DNA of 64,000 nt from Campylobacterales bacterium. Lineage in GTDB: Bacteria; Campylobacterota; Campylobacteria; Campylobacterales; Sulfurimonadaceae. This document shows, piece after piece, positions 30,727-40,622 of the stretch. Each line of letters starts with the position of its first letter. Within the stretch, counting starts at the first letter, position 1. The DNA lies in assembly GCA_026390115.1 (NCBI GenBank), contig JAPLGO010000001.1:192467-256466 (forward strand). The letters run 5' to 3'. The notes beneath the pieces were generated by a model. It saw only the letters and a program-made list of their open reading frames with translations. It made no database searches and was not told where the DNA came from. A program made the translations under genes and the position numbers.

Positions 30727-31719
30727 TTGCTTAAAATTATTGTAATTTTAGCTTTAGTACTGTCTTTGTACGCAGAAGAGGAATATCAGCTAGGTGAAGG
30801 GATTCAAGTTGCATCTCTTCCGTTTTTCGTTGGCGGTTATGTTTCATCAGATTATAGAAATATGAACAACGAAAATAGATACAGACTTGATGACATAGCT
30901 GTTATAGGTTATGGAAGTTATGATAAATTCTCCTACATGGCTGAGGTTGAGTACAAGGGATTTTATACAGAGACGTATAAAGATGATGCAAAAGATGTTA
31001 ATAAAAATAACAGATTGAACACGGAGAGAATCTATCTGGATTACAACTATAATGAAAGCTACATGTTTCGAGTAGGTAAATATAACTCTCCTATAGGTTT
31101 TTGGAATCTGTTGCCGGTAAATGTATTAAGAGATACTTCATCAAACCCGATTACCTCTGAAATTATCTTTCCAAAGTTTACAACCGGCGCAGGTGCCACG
31201 TACTCCTCCTATAATGAAGCTGAATTAAAAGTAAATTTAATGCTTCAGAATAATGAAGATATAGACAATAACTATAACAATTATAAAATAGATAAACATT
31301 ATGGTATTGGTCTTTTGTATGGGAAAGATGACTATGCAATAAAGATAAACGGCGGTCATTTTAATAGACTTGACAGTTCTTTAGCCACACCAGATGAACT
31401 TTACTATTTTCTTCTCTCCGGCAAATATGATAGAGATAAGTATCAGTTTCAAAGTGAAATCGGCTCGCAAAAATCTAAAAGAGAGTTTACTACCAACTAT
31501 GCAGCCTATATTCAAGGGCTATACCGCTTTACCGAGCAGCATATCGGAATTCTGAGATTTGAATCCTATGATGACAAGCTTAACAATAAAAAAGATGATA
31601 TCGCGATAGTCGCACACACTTACAGACCAATATATCCGGTAGCAATAAAGTCTGAATATCAGTTTCATTCTCTGCATTTGGAGAATCAATTTTTATTCTC
31701 ATTGTCAGTGATGTTCTAA
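30727..31719 (+). CDS. Outer-membrane beta-barrel (porin-like) protein
   Basis: Start placed at the TTG at 30727, six bases after AGGGG; another TTG at 30721 would leave no spacing. The 330-residue product has a signal peptide (LKIIVILALVLSLYA) and then alternating aromatic/polar strands (for example FSYMAEVEYKGFYTE, YMFRVGKYNSPIGFW) ending in the aromatic LFSLSVMF, the usual closing strand of outer-membrane barrels. The family resembles phosphate-selective-type porins but specificity is unknown. Between a multihaem lipoprotein and a small binding protein in one operon. Confidence 0.8.
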   Translation: MLKIIVILALVLSLYAEEEYQLGEGIQVASLPFFVGGYVSSDYRNMNNENRYRLDDIAVIGYGSYDKFSYMAEVEYKGFYTETYKDDAKDVNKNNRLNTERIYLDYNYNESYMFRVGKYNSPIGFWNLLPVNVLRDTSSNPITSEIIFPKFTTGAGATYSSYNEAELKVNLMLQNNEDIDNNYNNYKIDKHYGIGLLYGKDDYAIKINGGHFNRLDSSLATPDELYYFLLSGKYDRDKYQFQSEIGSQKSKREFTTNYAAYIQGLYRFTEQHIGILRFESYDDKLNNKKDDIAIVAHTYRPIYPVAIKSEYQFHSLHLENQFLFSLSVMF

Positions 31720-32132
31720 TGAAAAAGATTGCTATAGCTTCGATCATGCTAGTATTTGTGCCACTTTTATCTTTAGCAAACGAGTATGCTGTTATTTCAA
31801 ATAAAAATATAAAAGAACTCTCAGAGAGTGAAATAAAAGCAATATTCTTGAAAAAACTTACATTCATTGATAATTTTGCGGCAGTTCCTGTAAATCTGGA
31901 AGCGGGAGATTCATTAAGAGTGAAGTTTGAAGAGAAGCTTTTGGATATGAGTTTTGAGAGACTGAAATCCTACTGGACAAAAGAGCATTATTTGGGGCAT
32001 AGACCTCCTGTAAATATGAAATCGGAGGAGAGCGTAAAGGCTTTTGTTAAAAAAGTGGATGGTGCTATTGGGTATATAAATGCAAATAGCGTTGATGATA
32101 GTGTAAAAGTTTTATATAAGTGGAGCGATTGA
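31719..32132 (+). CDS. Small PstS-like periplasmic substrate-binding protein
   Basis: A 137-residue exported protein with a cleavable signal peptide (to LSLA) and a short type of phosphate-ABC-transporter binding-protein-like domain (ELSESEIKAIFLKK, YWTKEHYLGHRPP, VDGAIGYINANS). It is much shorter than transport PstS and no permease genes are nearby, so it may be a sensory subunit for the downstream kinase. It overlaps the barrel gene's stop by one base (TAATG) and the next gene's start by one base. Confidence 0.75.
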   Translation: MKKIAIASIMLVFVPLLSLANEYAVISNKNIKELSESEIKAIFLKKLTFIDNFAAVPVNLEAGDSLRVKFEEKLLDMSFERLKSYWTKEHYLGHRPPVNMKSEESVKAFVKKVDGAIGYINANSVDDSVKVLYKWSD

Positions 32133-33187
32133 TGGCTAGAGTACTTTTGTGTGATGATGAGTTAATGAATAGAAAAGTCGCCTCAAAGATATTGGAAAAA
32201 GAGGGTTTTAGTGTTGTCGAAGCGATAAATGGAAAAGAGGCATTAGAAATTTTAAACACTACAAAAATAGATCTGATTTTAATGGATTTGATGATGCCTG
32301 TTATGAATGGGTACGAAGCTACAAAAATTATAAAAGAGGATGATGAATTCTCTACCATTCCTCTTATAATTATTTCTGCACTTTCAGACAAAGATGCAAT
32401 AACAAAGGGTTTAGAGTTAGGTGCGGATGAGTATCTGACAAAGCCTTTTGATATAGTCGAGTTTAGACTCCGAGTAAAAAATGCAATAAAAATCGGAATC
32501 TATCAAAACATGCTCAAAGAGCATAAATCACTTTTAGAATTTCAAGTAAAAGAGAAAACAAAAGAGCTGCAAAATGCATTGATTGAAGTTCAAAAAAGTG
32601 AAAAAGATATTATTTCAATATTAAGCAAAACAGCTGAATATCGAGACAATGAAACATCAGCACATACCGTACGGGTTGGAGAGATGGCAGCACTCATTGC
32701 CAAAAAGTTTGGCTGGTGCGAAGAGGATGTAGAGCTAATCCGCCTTGCAGCTCCCATGCATGACATTGGTAAAGTCGGGATCGAAGACAGTGTACTTTTA
32801 AAACCCGGTAAGCTTGATGATGAAGAGTTTACAATTATGAAAACCCACTCTGCCATAGGACACTCTATCCTTTCTCAAAAAGAGACACCGCTTTTAAAGC
32901 TTGCAGCAGAAATTGCACACTCTCACCATGAAAAATACAACGGTCAAGGGTATCCAAGAGGGCTGAGTGGTGATGATATACCGCTTTGTGGAGCAATCGT
33001 AGCGGTTGTGGATGTTTTTGACGCACTTCTGAGTGAGAGACCTTATAAAAAAGCATTTACGCTCGAAAAAACACTTGAAATTATAAAGAATGATTCAGGC
33101 GCACATTTTAATCCAATGGTTGTTGCACACTTTTTGGAGAGCATGGATGAAATTTTAGAGATAAGAAAAAGCTTAAGCGATGTTTGA
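32132..33187 (+). CDS. Response regulator with HD-GYP phosphodiesterase domain
   Basis: Start set at 32132 (TGATG overlap, GGAG six bases upstream). The 351-residue product has a receiver domain (1-120; LLCDDE, LILMDLMMP, LTKPF) followed by a linker helix and an HD-GYP domain (about 165-340) with intact HDIGKVGI and HHEKYNGQGYP motifs. It should hydrolyse c-di-GMP under control of phosphorylation. It overlaps the downstream histidine kinase by eight bases, so the kinase is the probable partner. Confidence 0.93.
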   Translation: MARVLLCDDELMNRKVASKILEKEGFSVVEAINGKEALEILNTTKIDLILMDLMMPVMNGYEATKIIKEDDEFSTIPLIIISALSDKDAITKGLELGADEYLTKPFDIVEFRLRVKNAIKIGIYQNMLKEHKSLLEFQVKEKTKELQNALIEVQKSEKDIISILSKTAEYRDNETSAHTVRVGEMAALIAKKFGWCEEDVELIRLAAPMHDIGKVGIEDSVLLKPGKLDDEEFTIMKTHSAIGHSILSQKETPLLKLAAEIAHSHHEKYNGQGYPRGLSGDDIPLCGAIVAVVDVFDALLSERPYKKAFTLEKTLEIIKNDSGAHFNPMVVAHFLESMDEILEIRKSLSDV

Positions 33188-35216
33188 TTATTTTCAAAAA
33201 TCTTTGCGAAAGAAACTTCTTGCAACATTTATAGCCATCGGCTTTTTACCATTTCTTACGCTTCTGGTTTATACGCTTCTGCTAAGTGAATCAAAAATGG
33301 TGAGTAAGATTGTAGTTGAACAGTTTGATAGAACTGAAGCAGTTATAAAACTGGTAGATAACCATTTAGCATCCTTAGAAAAAGAGGTAAATTTTTTAAG
33401 CTCACTCGATATGATGGATGATTTTTTGGCAGAAGATCTTGATAAAAGAATTTCAAGACTTTTAATACAAAAATCAAATGATATTAACCTGAATTTAACG
33501 CTTATGGCAGTAAACATGGATGAAAATATAATAGCTTCTTCGACCAAGAGTGACATGTTGGGTAAATTTGATTTAAGTCAGCTAACAAACACGCATGGCG
33601 AATACATTGATGGAAAAAAATTATATATCTATTCAAATGTTACGGCTTCGTTTGATGAGAATAAGCAGCTAGGTTTTTTAGTTTTGGAGTATGATTTGGA
33701 TAATTTAGATATGTATCTTACGCATAAAAACAGTATTCATTCCTATATTGTAAATCGTGGAAGTGGTTTTACGATAGGTGAAAATCTGACATTAAACCTT
33801 AATTTCAGCAAGGATGAAAGCAGTGTAATCAATGCCGAACATGTTATAGTCTATAAAAAATTATCTTCGATTATGAGTGATTGGAATATAGTATATGCTG
33901 TTGATAAAAGTGTCGCGTTAGCATTTTTATATGATTTCATTCGTTTTATGCTCTATATATCGGTTGTTATCTTTGTATTGATTATATTTGTTTCTCTTAA
34001 ATATTCCAAGGGTATTGTCAAGCCCATAGAGGAGTTGACAGCTATAACAGATGAGATAACAAACACACATAATTATTCTATGGAGTTACATGTTGATTCT
34101 AAAGACGAGATTGCTATACTAACACACTCCTTTAACACAATGATTAAAACTACATCATCCGCACTCGAAAAACTTGAAGAGGAGAATAAGTTAAGATTAA
34201 AAAGATTTATTCAACTTATTGAGATTTTTAACACAATTATTCAGACAAAAAATGAAGATGAGTGTATCGAAACGTCAATCAAGCAGATAAAAATATTGAC
34301 AAACAAAAGTGATTTACATTTTAATAAAGAAAAATTCTACCATGCAGATAAAGAGTATATTTCTCTTTTCGTTACAGATTTTGAAAAAAATGAGAAGCTC
34401 TATTTTGGTTCAATAGAGTTAGGACTGGATAACTTTGAAGATAAAAATGAAAAAGATTTTTATAACTCAATTGCTTCGATGATTACCCTGCAACTTGATA
34501 GAATAAGGCTAATAGATAGAACAATGTCGGCATCCCGTGCTAAATCTGCATTCATATCAAATATGTCGCATGAACTTAGAACTCCGTTAAACGCAATTAT
34601 CGGTTTTACACAGTACATGATAGCCTATGAAGAACTCAATGATGACCAGCTAGATACGATGGGTAATATAGAATCATCTGCACACTATTTACTAAATATG
34701 ATAAATGAAATTTTAGATATTGCAAAAATAGAAGCAGGAAAAATGGAAGCACATATAGAGGATGTGAATATTTTAGAGTTGGTTCAAAGTTCACATGCAA
34801 TGCTTCAACCATTAGCTAAAGATAAAAATATAAACTTTGATTTTATTGCAGAAAATTTTGAAAATAGTCATTACAAAACAGACCCTAAAATGTTTAAACA
34901 AATTGTTATAAATCTTATCTCTAATGCTATAAAATTTACGCAAGAGGGAGATGTGACACTGGAGCTTTATAACAACGCTAACACACTCTTTGTTAGTGTA
35001 AAAGATAGCGGTATCGGTATTGCTAAAGAGGATATGATACAGCTTTTTAATGACTTTACTCAAGTTGAGAATGTAATGCAGAAGCAGCACAAAGGAACGG
35101 GGCTGGGTCTTTCACTGAGTAAAAAAATGGCAAATATTTTAGGTGGAGATGTTGAGCTGCACAGCGAGGGTATAGGATATGGAACCATATCGCTTTTTTC
35201 AATTAAAATAGTATAA
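33180..35216 (+). CDS. Membrane sensor histidine kinase
   Basis: A 678-residue kinase: TM1 at about 12-34, an extracytoplasmic sensor region to about 255, TM2 at about 256-280, HAMP, a GAF-like or coiled linker (about 335-440), HisKA with the phospho-acceptor His in [17 protein letters not shown] near residue 464, and an intact HATPase_c domain ([24 protein letters not shown]). It has no receiver of its own. The receivers encoded at 32132 and 28171 are candidate targets. Ligand unknown; the co-encoded small binding protein may report to its periplasmic domain. Confidence 0.93.
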   Translation: MFDYFQKSLRKKLLATFIAIGFLPFLTLLVYTLLLSESKMVSKIVVEQFDRTEAVIKLVDNHLASLEKEVNFLSSLDMMDDFLAEDLDKRISRLLIQKSNDINLNLTLMAVNMDENIIASSTKSDMLGKFDLSQLTNTHGEYIDGKKLYIYSNVTASFDENKQLGFLVLEYDLDNLDMYLTHKNSIHSYIVNRGSGFTIGENLTLNLNFSKDESSVINAEHVIVYKKLSSIMSDWNIVYAVDKSVALAFLYDFIRFMLYISVVIFVLIIFVSLKYSKGIVKPIEELTAITDEITNTHNYSMELHVDSKDEIAILTHSFNTMIKTTSSALEKLEEENKLRLKRFIQLIEIFNTIIQTKNEDECIETSIKQIKILTNKSDLHFNKEKFYHADKEYISLFVTDFEKNEKLYFGSIELGLDNFEDKNEKDFYNSIASMITLQLDRIRLIDRTMSASRAKSAFISNMSHELRTPLNAIIGFTQYMIAYEELNDDQLDTMGNIESSAHYLLNMINEILDIAKIEAGKMEAHIEDVNILELVQSSHAMLQPLAKDKNINFDFIAENFENSHYKTDPKMFKQIVINLISNAIKFTQEGDVTLELYNNANTLFVSVKDSGIGIAKEDMIQLFNDFTQVENVMQKQHKGTGLGLSLSKKMANILGGDVELHSEGIGYGTISLFSIKIV

Positions 35217-35238
35217 TACCTTCAAAAAAAGGCTAAAA

Positions 35239-35550
35239 ATGTCAAGTTTTAAAAATGTAAGCGTAGTAAAGAAAGCAAATATTTATTATGACGGGAAGGT
35301 TACAAGTCGTAGTGTTGAGTTTAATGACGGTTCTCTTAAAACACTAGGAATTATGCTTCCGGGTGATTATACTTTTGGGACAAATGAAGCAGAAATTATG
35401 GAGATTATGAGCGGTGATTTGGATATTAAACTTCCAAATGAGGAGTGGAAAACACTAAACACGCCTGAGACTTTTGAAGTTCCTGCCAATTCATCTTTTG
35501 ATTTAAAGATAAGAAGTGTAACTGATTACTGCTGTTCATATATAAAGTAA
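35239..35550 (+). CDS. ppnP: Pyrimidine/purine nucleoside phosphorylase PpnP
   Basis: A 103-residue single-domain cupin of the PpnP (DUF1255, YaiE) family, with [21 protein letters not shown] and [13 protein letters not shown] motifs. It phosphorolyses several nucleosides to base and ribose-1-phosphate. It follows the kinase gene by 22 bases; cotranscription is possible but no functional link is evident. Confidence 0.9.
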   Translation: MSSFKNVSVVKKANIYYDGKVTSRSVEFNDGSLKTLGIMLPGDYTFGTNEAEIMEIMSGDLDIKLPNEEWKTLNTPETFEVPANSSFDLKIRSVTDYCCSYIK

Positions 35551-35556
35551 TTTATT

Positions 35557-35595
35557 AACTCCTCATGGTGTGTGAATTTTCACATGCCGAGAGTT
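35557..35595. terminator. Bidirectional hairpin between ppnP and trxC
   Basis: AACTC at 35557 pairs with GAGTT ending at 35595, and the core TGTGAATTTTCACA (35571-35584) is a self-complementary palindrome. The hairpin lies six bases past the ppnP stop and six bases past the convergent trxC stop, in the right place to end both transcripts. The core also looks like a CRP/FNR-type operator (TGTGA-N4-TCACA). Confidence 0.6.
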
Positions 35596-35600
35596 ATTTT

Positions 35601-36023
35601 CTAAATAAATTGTGAAACAAGCCCGCTTAATTTTGCCTCATCTAAAGCTCCAGAAACTCTATGAACCTCTTTTGAATCTTTAAATATCACTAGTGTCGGA
35701 ATGCTTCTAATGCCAAATCTTGAACCTAAAATTTGTTCATTTTCTGTATTTACTTTTGCAAAAAGCACTTTGAGTGGAAATTTTGTGGCACTCTTCTCAA
35801 AATTAGGAGCCATCATCTTGCATGGTCCGCACCAAGGTGCCCAGAAGTCAATAATTACGGGTAAATCACTGTTTACTACAACCTCATCAAAAGTGCTGTT
35901 AGTAAGTTCTATAGGCTTTGTGTCAAGTAACGATTTTTTGCACTTCCCACAATTTGCCTTTGCGTAAGACTCTTTATGGGGAATGTTATTTACGCTTAGG
36001 CAGTGAGGGCAGATTACACGCAT
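35601..36023 (-). CDS. trxC: Thioredoxin 2 with N-terminal zinc ribbon
   Basis: A 140-residue thioredoxin with a zinc-binding ribbon (C5, C8, C25, C28) and a thioredoxin domain carrying WCGPC at 64-68. The zinc ribbon marks it as the TrxC type. It could supply electrons for ribonucleotide reductase, encoded three genes upstream on the same strand. It follows fliW by one base. Confidence 0.93.
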   Translation of the reverse strand: MRVICPHCLSVNNIPHKESYAKANCGKCKKSLLDTKPIELTNSTFDEVVVNSDLPVIIDFWAPWCGPCKMMAPNFEKSATKFPLKVLFAKVNTENEQILGSRFGIRSIPTLVIFKDSKEVHRVSGALDEAKLSGLVSQFI

Positions 36024-36024
36024 T

Positions 36025-36408
36025 TTATGATTTAAAAGACTTTACAGTTTCTGTCATTCCAAAATCAGGATGTCTTTTGGGATTGAGTACAGCTTGCGCT
36101 ACTCTTTTGTTATCATCATTTACTATGACTGGTGCGAGAAAGTTTATAGTTGAATTTTCAAGCGGGTTCTGAATAACAACTACGTTATAAACACTGATAT
36201 TAGAATCCGCGTTAATATCTAATAATACTTTTATATCAGACGGTACATCAAACGAATACTCTCTTAGAGCATAAGGATTAACCAGAGTAAAAGATATGGC
36301 CTTATTATTAGCGTCTTGCATTGTTGAAAAAAGCTCATCAACCTTCTCTATCTCCACTTTTACAGTATCTTCAAAACCTAAAATGGTTCCTCTTACTTCA
36401 TAACTCAT
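36025..36408 (-). CDS. fliW: Flagellar assembly factor FliW
   Basis: A 127-residue FliW protein (GTILGFEDTVKVEIEKVD, VNPYALREYSFDVP, NPLENSTINFLAPVIVN motifs). FliW binds flagellin and antagonises the translational regulator CsrA, linking flagellin export to its synthesis. A flagellin gene is in the same window at 59174, but no csrA was seen. Cotranscribed with trxC downstream and an unknown gene 24 bases upstream. Confidence 0.93.
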   Translation of the reverse strand: MSYEVRGTILGFEDTVKVEIEKVDELFSTMQDANNKAISFTLVNPYALREYSFDVPSDIKVLLDINADSNISVYNVVVIQNPLENSTINFLAPVIVNDDNKRVAQAVLNPKRHPDFGMTETVKSFKS

Positions 36409-36432
36409 CTTGACTCCTTTGCAGCATCGCGA

Positions 36433-36798
36433 TTAGAAAGCACCCTCTTGAAATTTTAAATCCGAACACACAACAAAGCATGCAGAATTTTTAGTGCTTG
36501 AGATATTATAGCACTCATCAAGCCCAAAAGCAAATATATTATCATTATTTATAATAGTTATACCATTGTTCATATCTATAAATTTTAATTTAGAGTTTTC
36601 TATAACTCTTGCATCACTGACAGAGTTAAATTCTATCTTTACTGTAATCCAATCAAAGTCTCTAGCGCTGTCTTGTCCTGCAAGGGTCATCACAATTTTA
36701 GTTAGAGAGATGACATCAATTGAGCGAATCTCTCCACCTCTAAAGTTGTCAAATCTTTGCAGAAATGTATCTAATTGAGTTGCTAAAAGCGGTTTCAT
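36433..36798 (-). CDS. Hypothetical protein
   Basis: A 121-residue soluble protein with mixed alpha/beta composition, no signal peptide and three Cys in the C-terminal third. No family recognised. It sits ten bases after nrdA and 24 bases before fliW in a leftward operon, so it is expressed with them. Not a shadow: its frame is the only long one here and it has normal codon use. Confidence 0.65.
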   Translation of the reverse strand: MKPLLATQLDTFLQRFDNFRGGEIRSIDVISLTKIVMTLAGQDSARDFDWITVKIEFNSVSDARVIENSKLKFIDMNNGITIINNDNIFAFGLDECYNISSTKNSACFVVCSDLKFQEGAF

Positions 36799-36808
36799 TA
36801 TCCTAATC

Positions 36809-39175
36809 CTATTGACAACCTACACATTCCATAGATCTGTCTTCTACATTATGTGCAATTTCCGGCGATTGTGAACGAAGATAGTAAGTAGATTTAAGAC
36901 CTAGTTTCCATGCCAGCATGTAGATGTCATTGAGGTACTTTCCGCTTGCTTTATCGAGAGTAATAAATATATTAAGACTTTGACCTTGATCTAGCCATTT
37001 TTGGCGAATTGCTGCTGCTCTGATGAGAACTCTCTGGTCTAAGTCATAGGCTGGAGTGTAGTAGCTCCATGTCTCAGGAGAGAGGTTTGGGACGACTACA
37101 GGTATCAAACCTGATAGATTCTCTTCAAACCATTTTCTTTTAAATACAGGCTCAATCGCTTGTGTAGTTCCCGTTAAAATTGATATAGAACTTGTAGGTG
37201 CGATAGCCATAAGATAGCCGTTTCTCATCCCTTGTTTTTTAACTTTAGAGCGGAGTTCATCCCATGCGTATGCTGAGGCGAAAAGCCCGCCGCGATCTAC
37301 AAGATTTATAACCTCTGCATTCGCATGATCCATCGGCATAATTCCCCTACTCCATTTTGAACCTTCAAATTCAGGATAAGCACCTTTTTCAAGTGCTATG
37401 TCAGCAGACGCAGAGATAGTGTTATAGCTCACTGCCTCCATAACTTCATCTATCTTGTCAAAGTGTTCTTGACTTCCCCATGCAATAGACTGTTCTGCTA
37501 ACATCTGTGCTTCACCCATAACACCAAGCCCGATAGAACGACTTCGCATGTTGGTTCGTTTTACTTTTTCAATAGGGTAAAAATTCAGATCAATTACATT
37601 ATCCAAAGCGCGAACGGCTATGGGAACAATTCTGTCAATTTCCTCTTTTGTGTTTATTCGCGAGAGGTTCACAGACGCTAAGTTACAAACAGCAGTTGCT
37701 CCATTGACTTTTTCTTTCTCAACAACATAGATTGGCACTCCGCCAAGAGAGTCTAGTGCAGTTACTTTTTTTGCAGCTTTTGTTAGTCCACTGTCAACTG
37801 TTACAAGTTCGTCCTCTTCATAACTAACACTCTCTCCATTTTCAAAAATAAATTTTATTTTATAGTGATTAGGCTCTGTGTTTTGGAAGATTTCTGTACA
37901 AAGATTTGAGCTTCTAATAACACCGTAATGATCGTTCGGGTTAGCTTTGTTAGCGTTATCTTTGAAGCAGAGAAATGGACTTCCTGTTTCAAAATAGGAA
38001 GTTAAAATCTTTTTCCATAAATCTTTTGCTTTGAGTTTCTCTTTAATAATGTTCTCATCTTGTTCGAGTTCTTCATATCTTTTGTTAAACTCTTTGCCAT
38101 AAAGCTTAGGTAAATCGGGACAATCATAAGGGTCAAGAAGTGTCCAGATAGCATCCTCTTGAACTCTCTGCATGAACAGGTCATTGAGCCACATGGCAGG
38201 AAATAAATCATGCGCACGGCGGCGTTCTTCACCGGAGTTTTTCTTCAGATCTAAAAAGTCATTTACATCAATGTGCCATGGCTCTAGATAAACAGCAATA
38301 GCACCTTTTCTGGTTCCTAGCTGATCAACCGCAATAGCGATATCGTTTGTAATTTTGAGGAATGGAACTGTTCCGCCTGCTGCATTTTTATGTCCATCAA
38401 TATAGGAACCCATTGAGCGAACACCCGTCCAATCCCAACCAATACCGCCACCAAATTTGGAGAGCATTGCCATCTCTTGGTAAGAGTCAAAAATACCTTC
38501 GATATTGTCGGGTGTTGAGCCAATATAACATGAGCTAAGTTGGTGTCTTGTTGTTCTTGCATTTGAGAGTGTTGGAGTTGCTAACATGACTTCAAACAAA
38601 GAAATCATGTTATAAAATTTAATCGCCCACTCCTCTTTTTTCTCTTCTCTTTGCGCTAAGAACATGGCAATTGCCATAAACATGTGTTGAGGAAGTTCAA
38701 TCGGGTCTGAGTTTCTATCTTTGATTAAGTATCTGTCGTAAAGTGTTTTAACTCCAAGATAGTTGAAGAGTAAATCTCTCTCCGGTTTGAGATGTTTTTC
38801 CAGTTCTTCAAGATTATACATCTCTCTTAAACCCAAAAGAATTCTTCCCTCTTTTTCGCCTCTGATAAAATATTTTTCAAGTGAGCCATAACCTGAATAT
38901 CCATTTACTTGATGATATAAGTTGAATAGAAAAAGTCTTGAGGCGACAAAAGTCCAGTTCGGTGCATCAATATCTATCTTGTCAACCGCAGTTTTAATGA
39001 GCGTTTGCTGAATCTCTTTGGATGTTATTCCATCACGAAAGTGAATCTGTGCATCCACCTCTAATTCACTTTGAGATACATTTGTTAAACCGGAAACAGC
39101 AGCAGAAGTGTACTTCTGAATTTTACTGATATCTAGCTTTTCTGTTCTACCGTTTCTTTTTATAATTGTTATCAT
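36809..39175 (-). CDS. nrdA: Class Ia ribonucleotide reductase, large subunit
   Basis: A 788-residue R1 protein with an N-terminal ATP cone (1-90, IKRNGRTEKLDISKIQKY), the core with LSSCYIGST, NLCTEIFQN and MAIAPTSSISILTGTTQAIE, and the C-terminal redox Cys pair in MECVGCQ. It reduces ribonucleoside diphosphates using the radical from NrdB. Unusual placement: nrdB lies across the origin, 20 kb away. Preceded by purB nine bases upstream, so transcription of the two is probably linked. Confidence 0.96.
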   Translation of the reverse strand: MITIIKRNGRTEKLDISKIQKYTSAAVSGLTNVSQSELEVDAQIHFRDGITSKEIQQTLIKTAVDKIDIDAPNWTFVASRLFLFNLYHQVNGYSGYGSLEKYFIRGEKEGRILLGLREMYNLEELEKHLKPERDLLFNYLGVKTLYDRYLIKDRNSDPIELPQHMFMAIAMFLAQREEKKEEWAIKFYNMISLFEVMLATPTLSNARTTRHQLSSCYIGSTPDNIEGIFDSYQEMAMLSKFGGGIGWDWTGVRSMGSYIDGHKNAAGGTVPFLKITNDIAIAVDQLGTRKGAIAVYLEPWHIDVNDFLDLKKNSGEERRRAHDLFPAMWLNDLFMQRVQEDAIWTLLDPYDCPDLPKLYGKEFNKRYEELEQDENIIKEKLKAKDLWKKILTSYFETGSPFLCFKDNANKANPNDHYGVIRSSNLCTEIFQNTEPNHYKIKFIFENGESVSYEEDELVTVDSGLTKAAKKVTALDSLGGVPIYVVEKEKVNGATAVCNLASVNLSRINTKEEIDRIVPIAVRALDNVIDLNFYPIEKVKRTNMRSRSIGLGVMGEAQMLAEQSIAWGSQEHFDKIDEVMEAVSYNTISASADIALEKGAYPEFEGSKWSRGIMPMDHANAEVINLVDRGGLFASAYAWDELRSKVKKQGMRNGYLMAIAPTSSISILTGTTQAIEPVFKRKWFEENLSGLIPVVVPNLSPETWSYYTPAYDLDQRVLIRAAAIRQKWLDQGQSLNIFITLDKASGKYLNDIYMLAWKLGLKSTYYLRSQSPEIAHNVEDRSMECVGCQ

Positions 39176-39183
39176 GTGATGTC

Positions 39184-40512
39184 CTATTTAAAAACTCTTG
39201 CAAAAATTTTATCTACATTTTTCGTGTAATAATCAAAGTTAAAACATTCACGAATTGCCTCTTCACTGAGTGAATTTCTTAACTCTTCATCTGCCAAAAG
39301 ATGATTGAGATAGAGACTCTCTCCCTTTTCGTTTGTTGTAGGTTTACCCTGCTGAATCTCTTCCCAGACTTTCATGGCATTTCTTTGAACGATTCTGTAA
39401 GCATCTTCTCTGCTAACACCTTTTATAGGAAGTTCTAAAAGTACTCTTTGTGAAAATACCAATCCGCCTGTCAGATTCAGATTTTTTATCATATTTTGCG
39501 GATAGACAGTCAAGTTTGCTATAACGTTATTCATACGATGCAACATAAAGTCAGTTGTAATAAATGAGTCCGGCAACCAGAATCTTTCAGTCGAAGAGTG
39601 GCTAATATCTCTCTCATGCCAAAGCGCAACATTCTCCATGGCAGGAATAGCATAGGCTCTAATCATTCGAGCCAAACCTGTTATATTTTCTGTTAGGATA
39701 GGATTTCGTTTATGCGGCATTGCGGAGGAGCCTTTTTGACCCTTTGCAAAATACTCTTCACACTCATAAACTTCGGTTCTCTGCCAGTGACGCACTTGAA
39801 CTGCAAATTTTTCAATAGAGCTAGCCATAAGTGCTAGCGCAGTTGCAAGTCTCGCATATCTGTCTCTTTGTATAACTTGGTTGGACGCAGGAGCAGGTTT
39901 TAGCCCTAGCTCTTCACATGCATACTCCTCAAGCTCTAGCGGAGCATGTGCAAAGTTACCCATCGCACCGCTCACTTGCCCAACACTTATGACAACAAGT
40001 GTTTGTTCCAAGTTTTCTAAATGTCTCGCCATCTCGTCATACCAAACAGCTAACACTAAACCAAACGTTATAGGCTCGCCATGTATTCCATGGCTTCTTC
40101 CAACCATAAGAGTCATCTTATGTTCCATCGCTCTTTTTTTGATAGACTCCATAAGCATTTTTACATCTTCGATAACTAACTCTAAAGAAGATTTCATCTG
40201 AAGAGCTACGGAAGTGTCCACTGTGTCAGAACTTGTCATTCCGTAGTGAAACCATCTGCTCTCTTCGCCAAGAGATTCTGAGACACTAGTAGTAAATGCA
40301 ATGAGGTCATGGCGAGTAACGGCTTCTATCTCATCGATTCTTTTTATATCGAATGCTGCGTTATCAACAATCTTTACTGCATCCACGTCCGGAATCAGAC
40401 CTAATCTGTTCCATGCTTTTACAACCGCCAGTTCCACATCTAGCCAAGCCTGATATTTTGCCTGCATTGTCCACTTGGAACTCATCTCTTCTCTGGAGTA
40501 TCTCTCAATCAT
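39184..40512 (-). CDS. purB: Adenylosuccinate lyase
   Basis: A 442-residue fumarase/aspartase superfamily enzyme that cleaves SAICAR and adenylosuccinate in purine synthesis. The superfamily loop is visible as GSSAMPHKRNPILTENI (about 265-281), with YGMTSSDTVDT and GRSHGIHGEP active-site segments. It begins the leftward purB-nrdA-orf-fliW-trxC unit. Confidence 0.95.
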   Translation of the reverse strand: MIERYSREEMSSKWTMQAKYQAWLDVELAVVKAWNRLGLIPDVDAVKIVDNAAFDIKRIDEIEAVTRHDLIAFTTSVSESLGEESRWFHYGMTSSDTVDTSVALQMKSSLELVIEDVKMLMESIKKRAMEHKMTLMVGRSHGIHGEPITFGLVLAVWYDEMARHLENLEQTLVVISVGQVSGAMGNFAHAPLELEEYACEELGLKPAPASNQVIQRDRYARLATALALMASSIEKFAVQVRHWQRTEVYECEEYFAKGQKGSSAMPHKRNPILTENITGLARMIRAYAIPAMENVALWHERDISHSSTERFWLPDSFITTDFMLHRMNNVIANLTVYPQNMIKNLNLTGGLVFSQRVLLELPIKGVSREDAYRIVQRNAMKVWEEIQQGKPTTNEKGESLYLNHLLADEELRNSLSEEAIRECFNFDYYTKNVDKIFARVFK

Positions 40513-40622
40513 ATATTAAACCTCATGTTAATTATCTTATGTATTATGTTAAAATTCACAAATTTAAAGTGATGAATTTTACAGAAACTATTGTAATAAA
40601 TTGATTAAACAAGGATTGAAAT

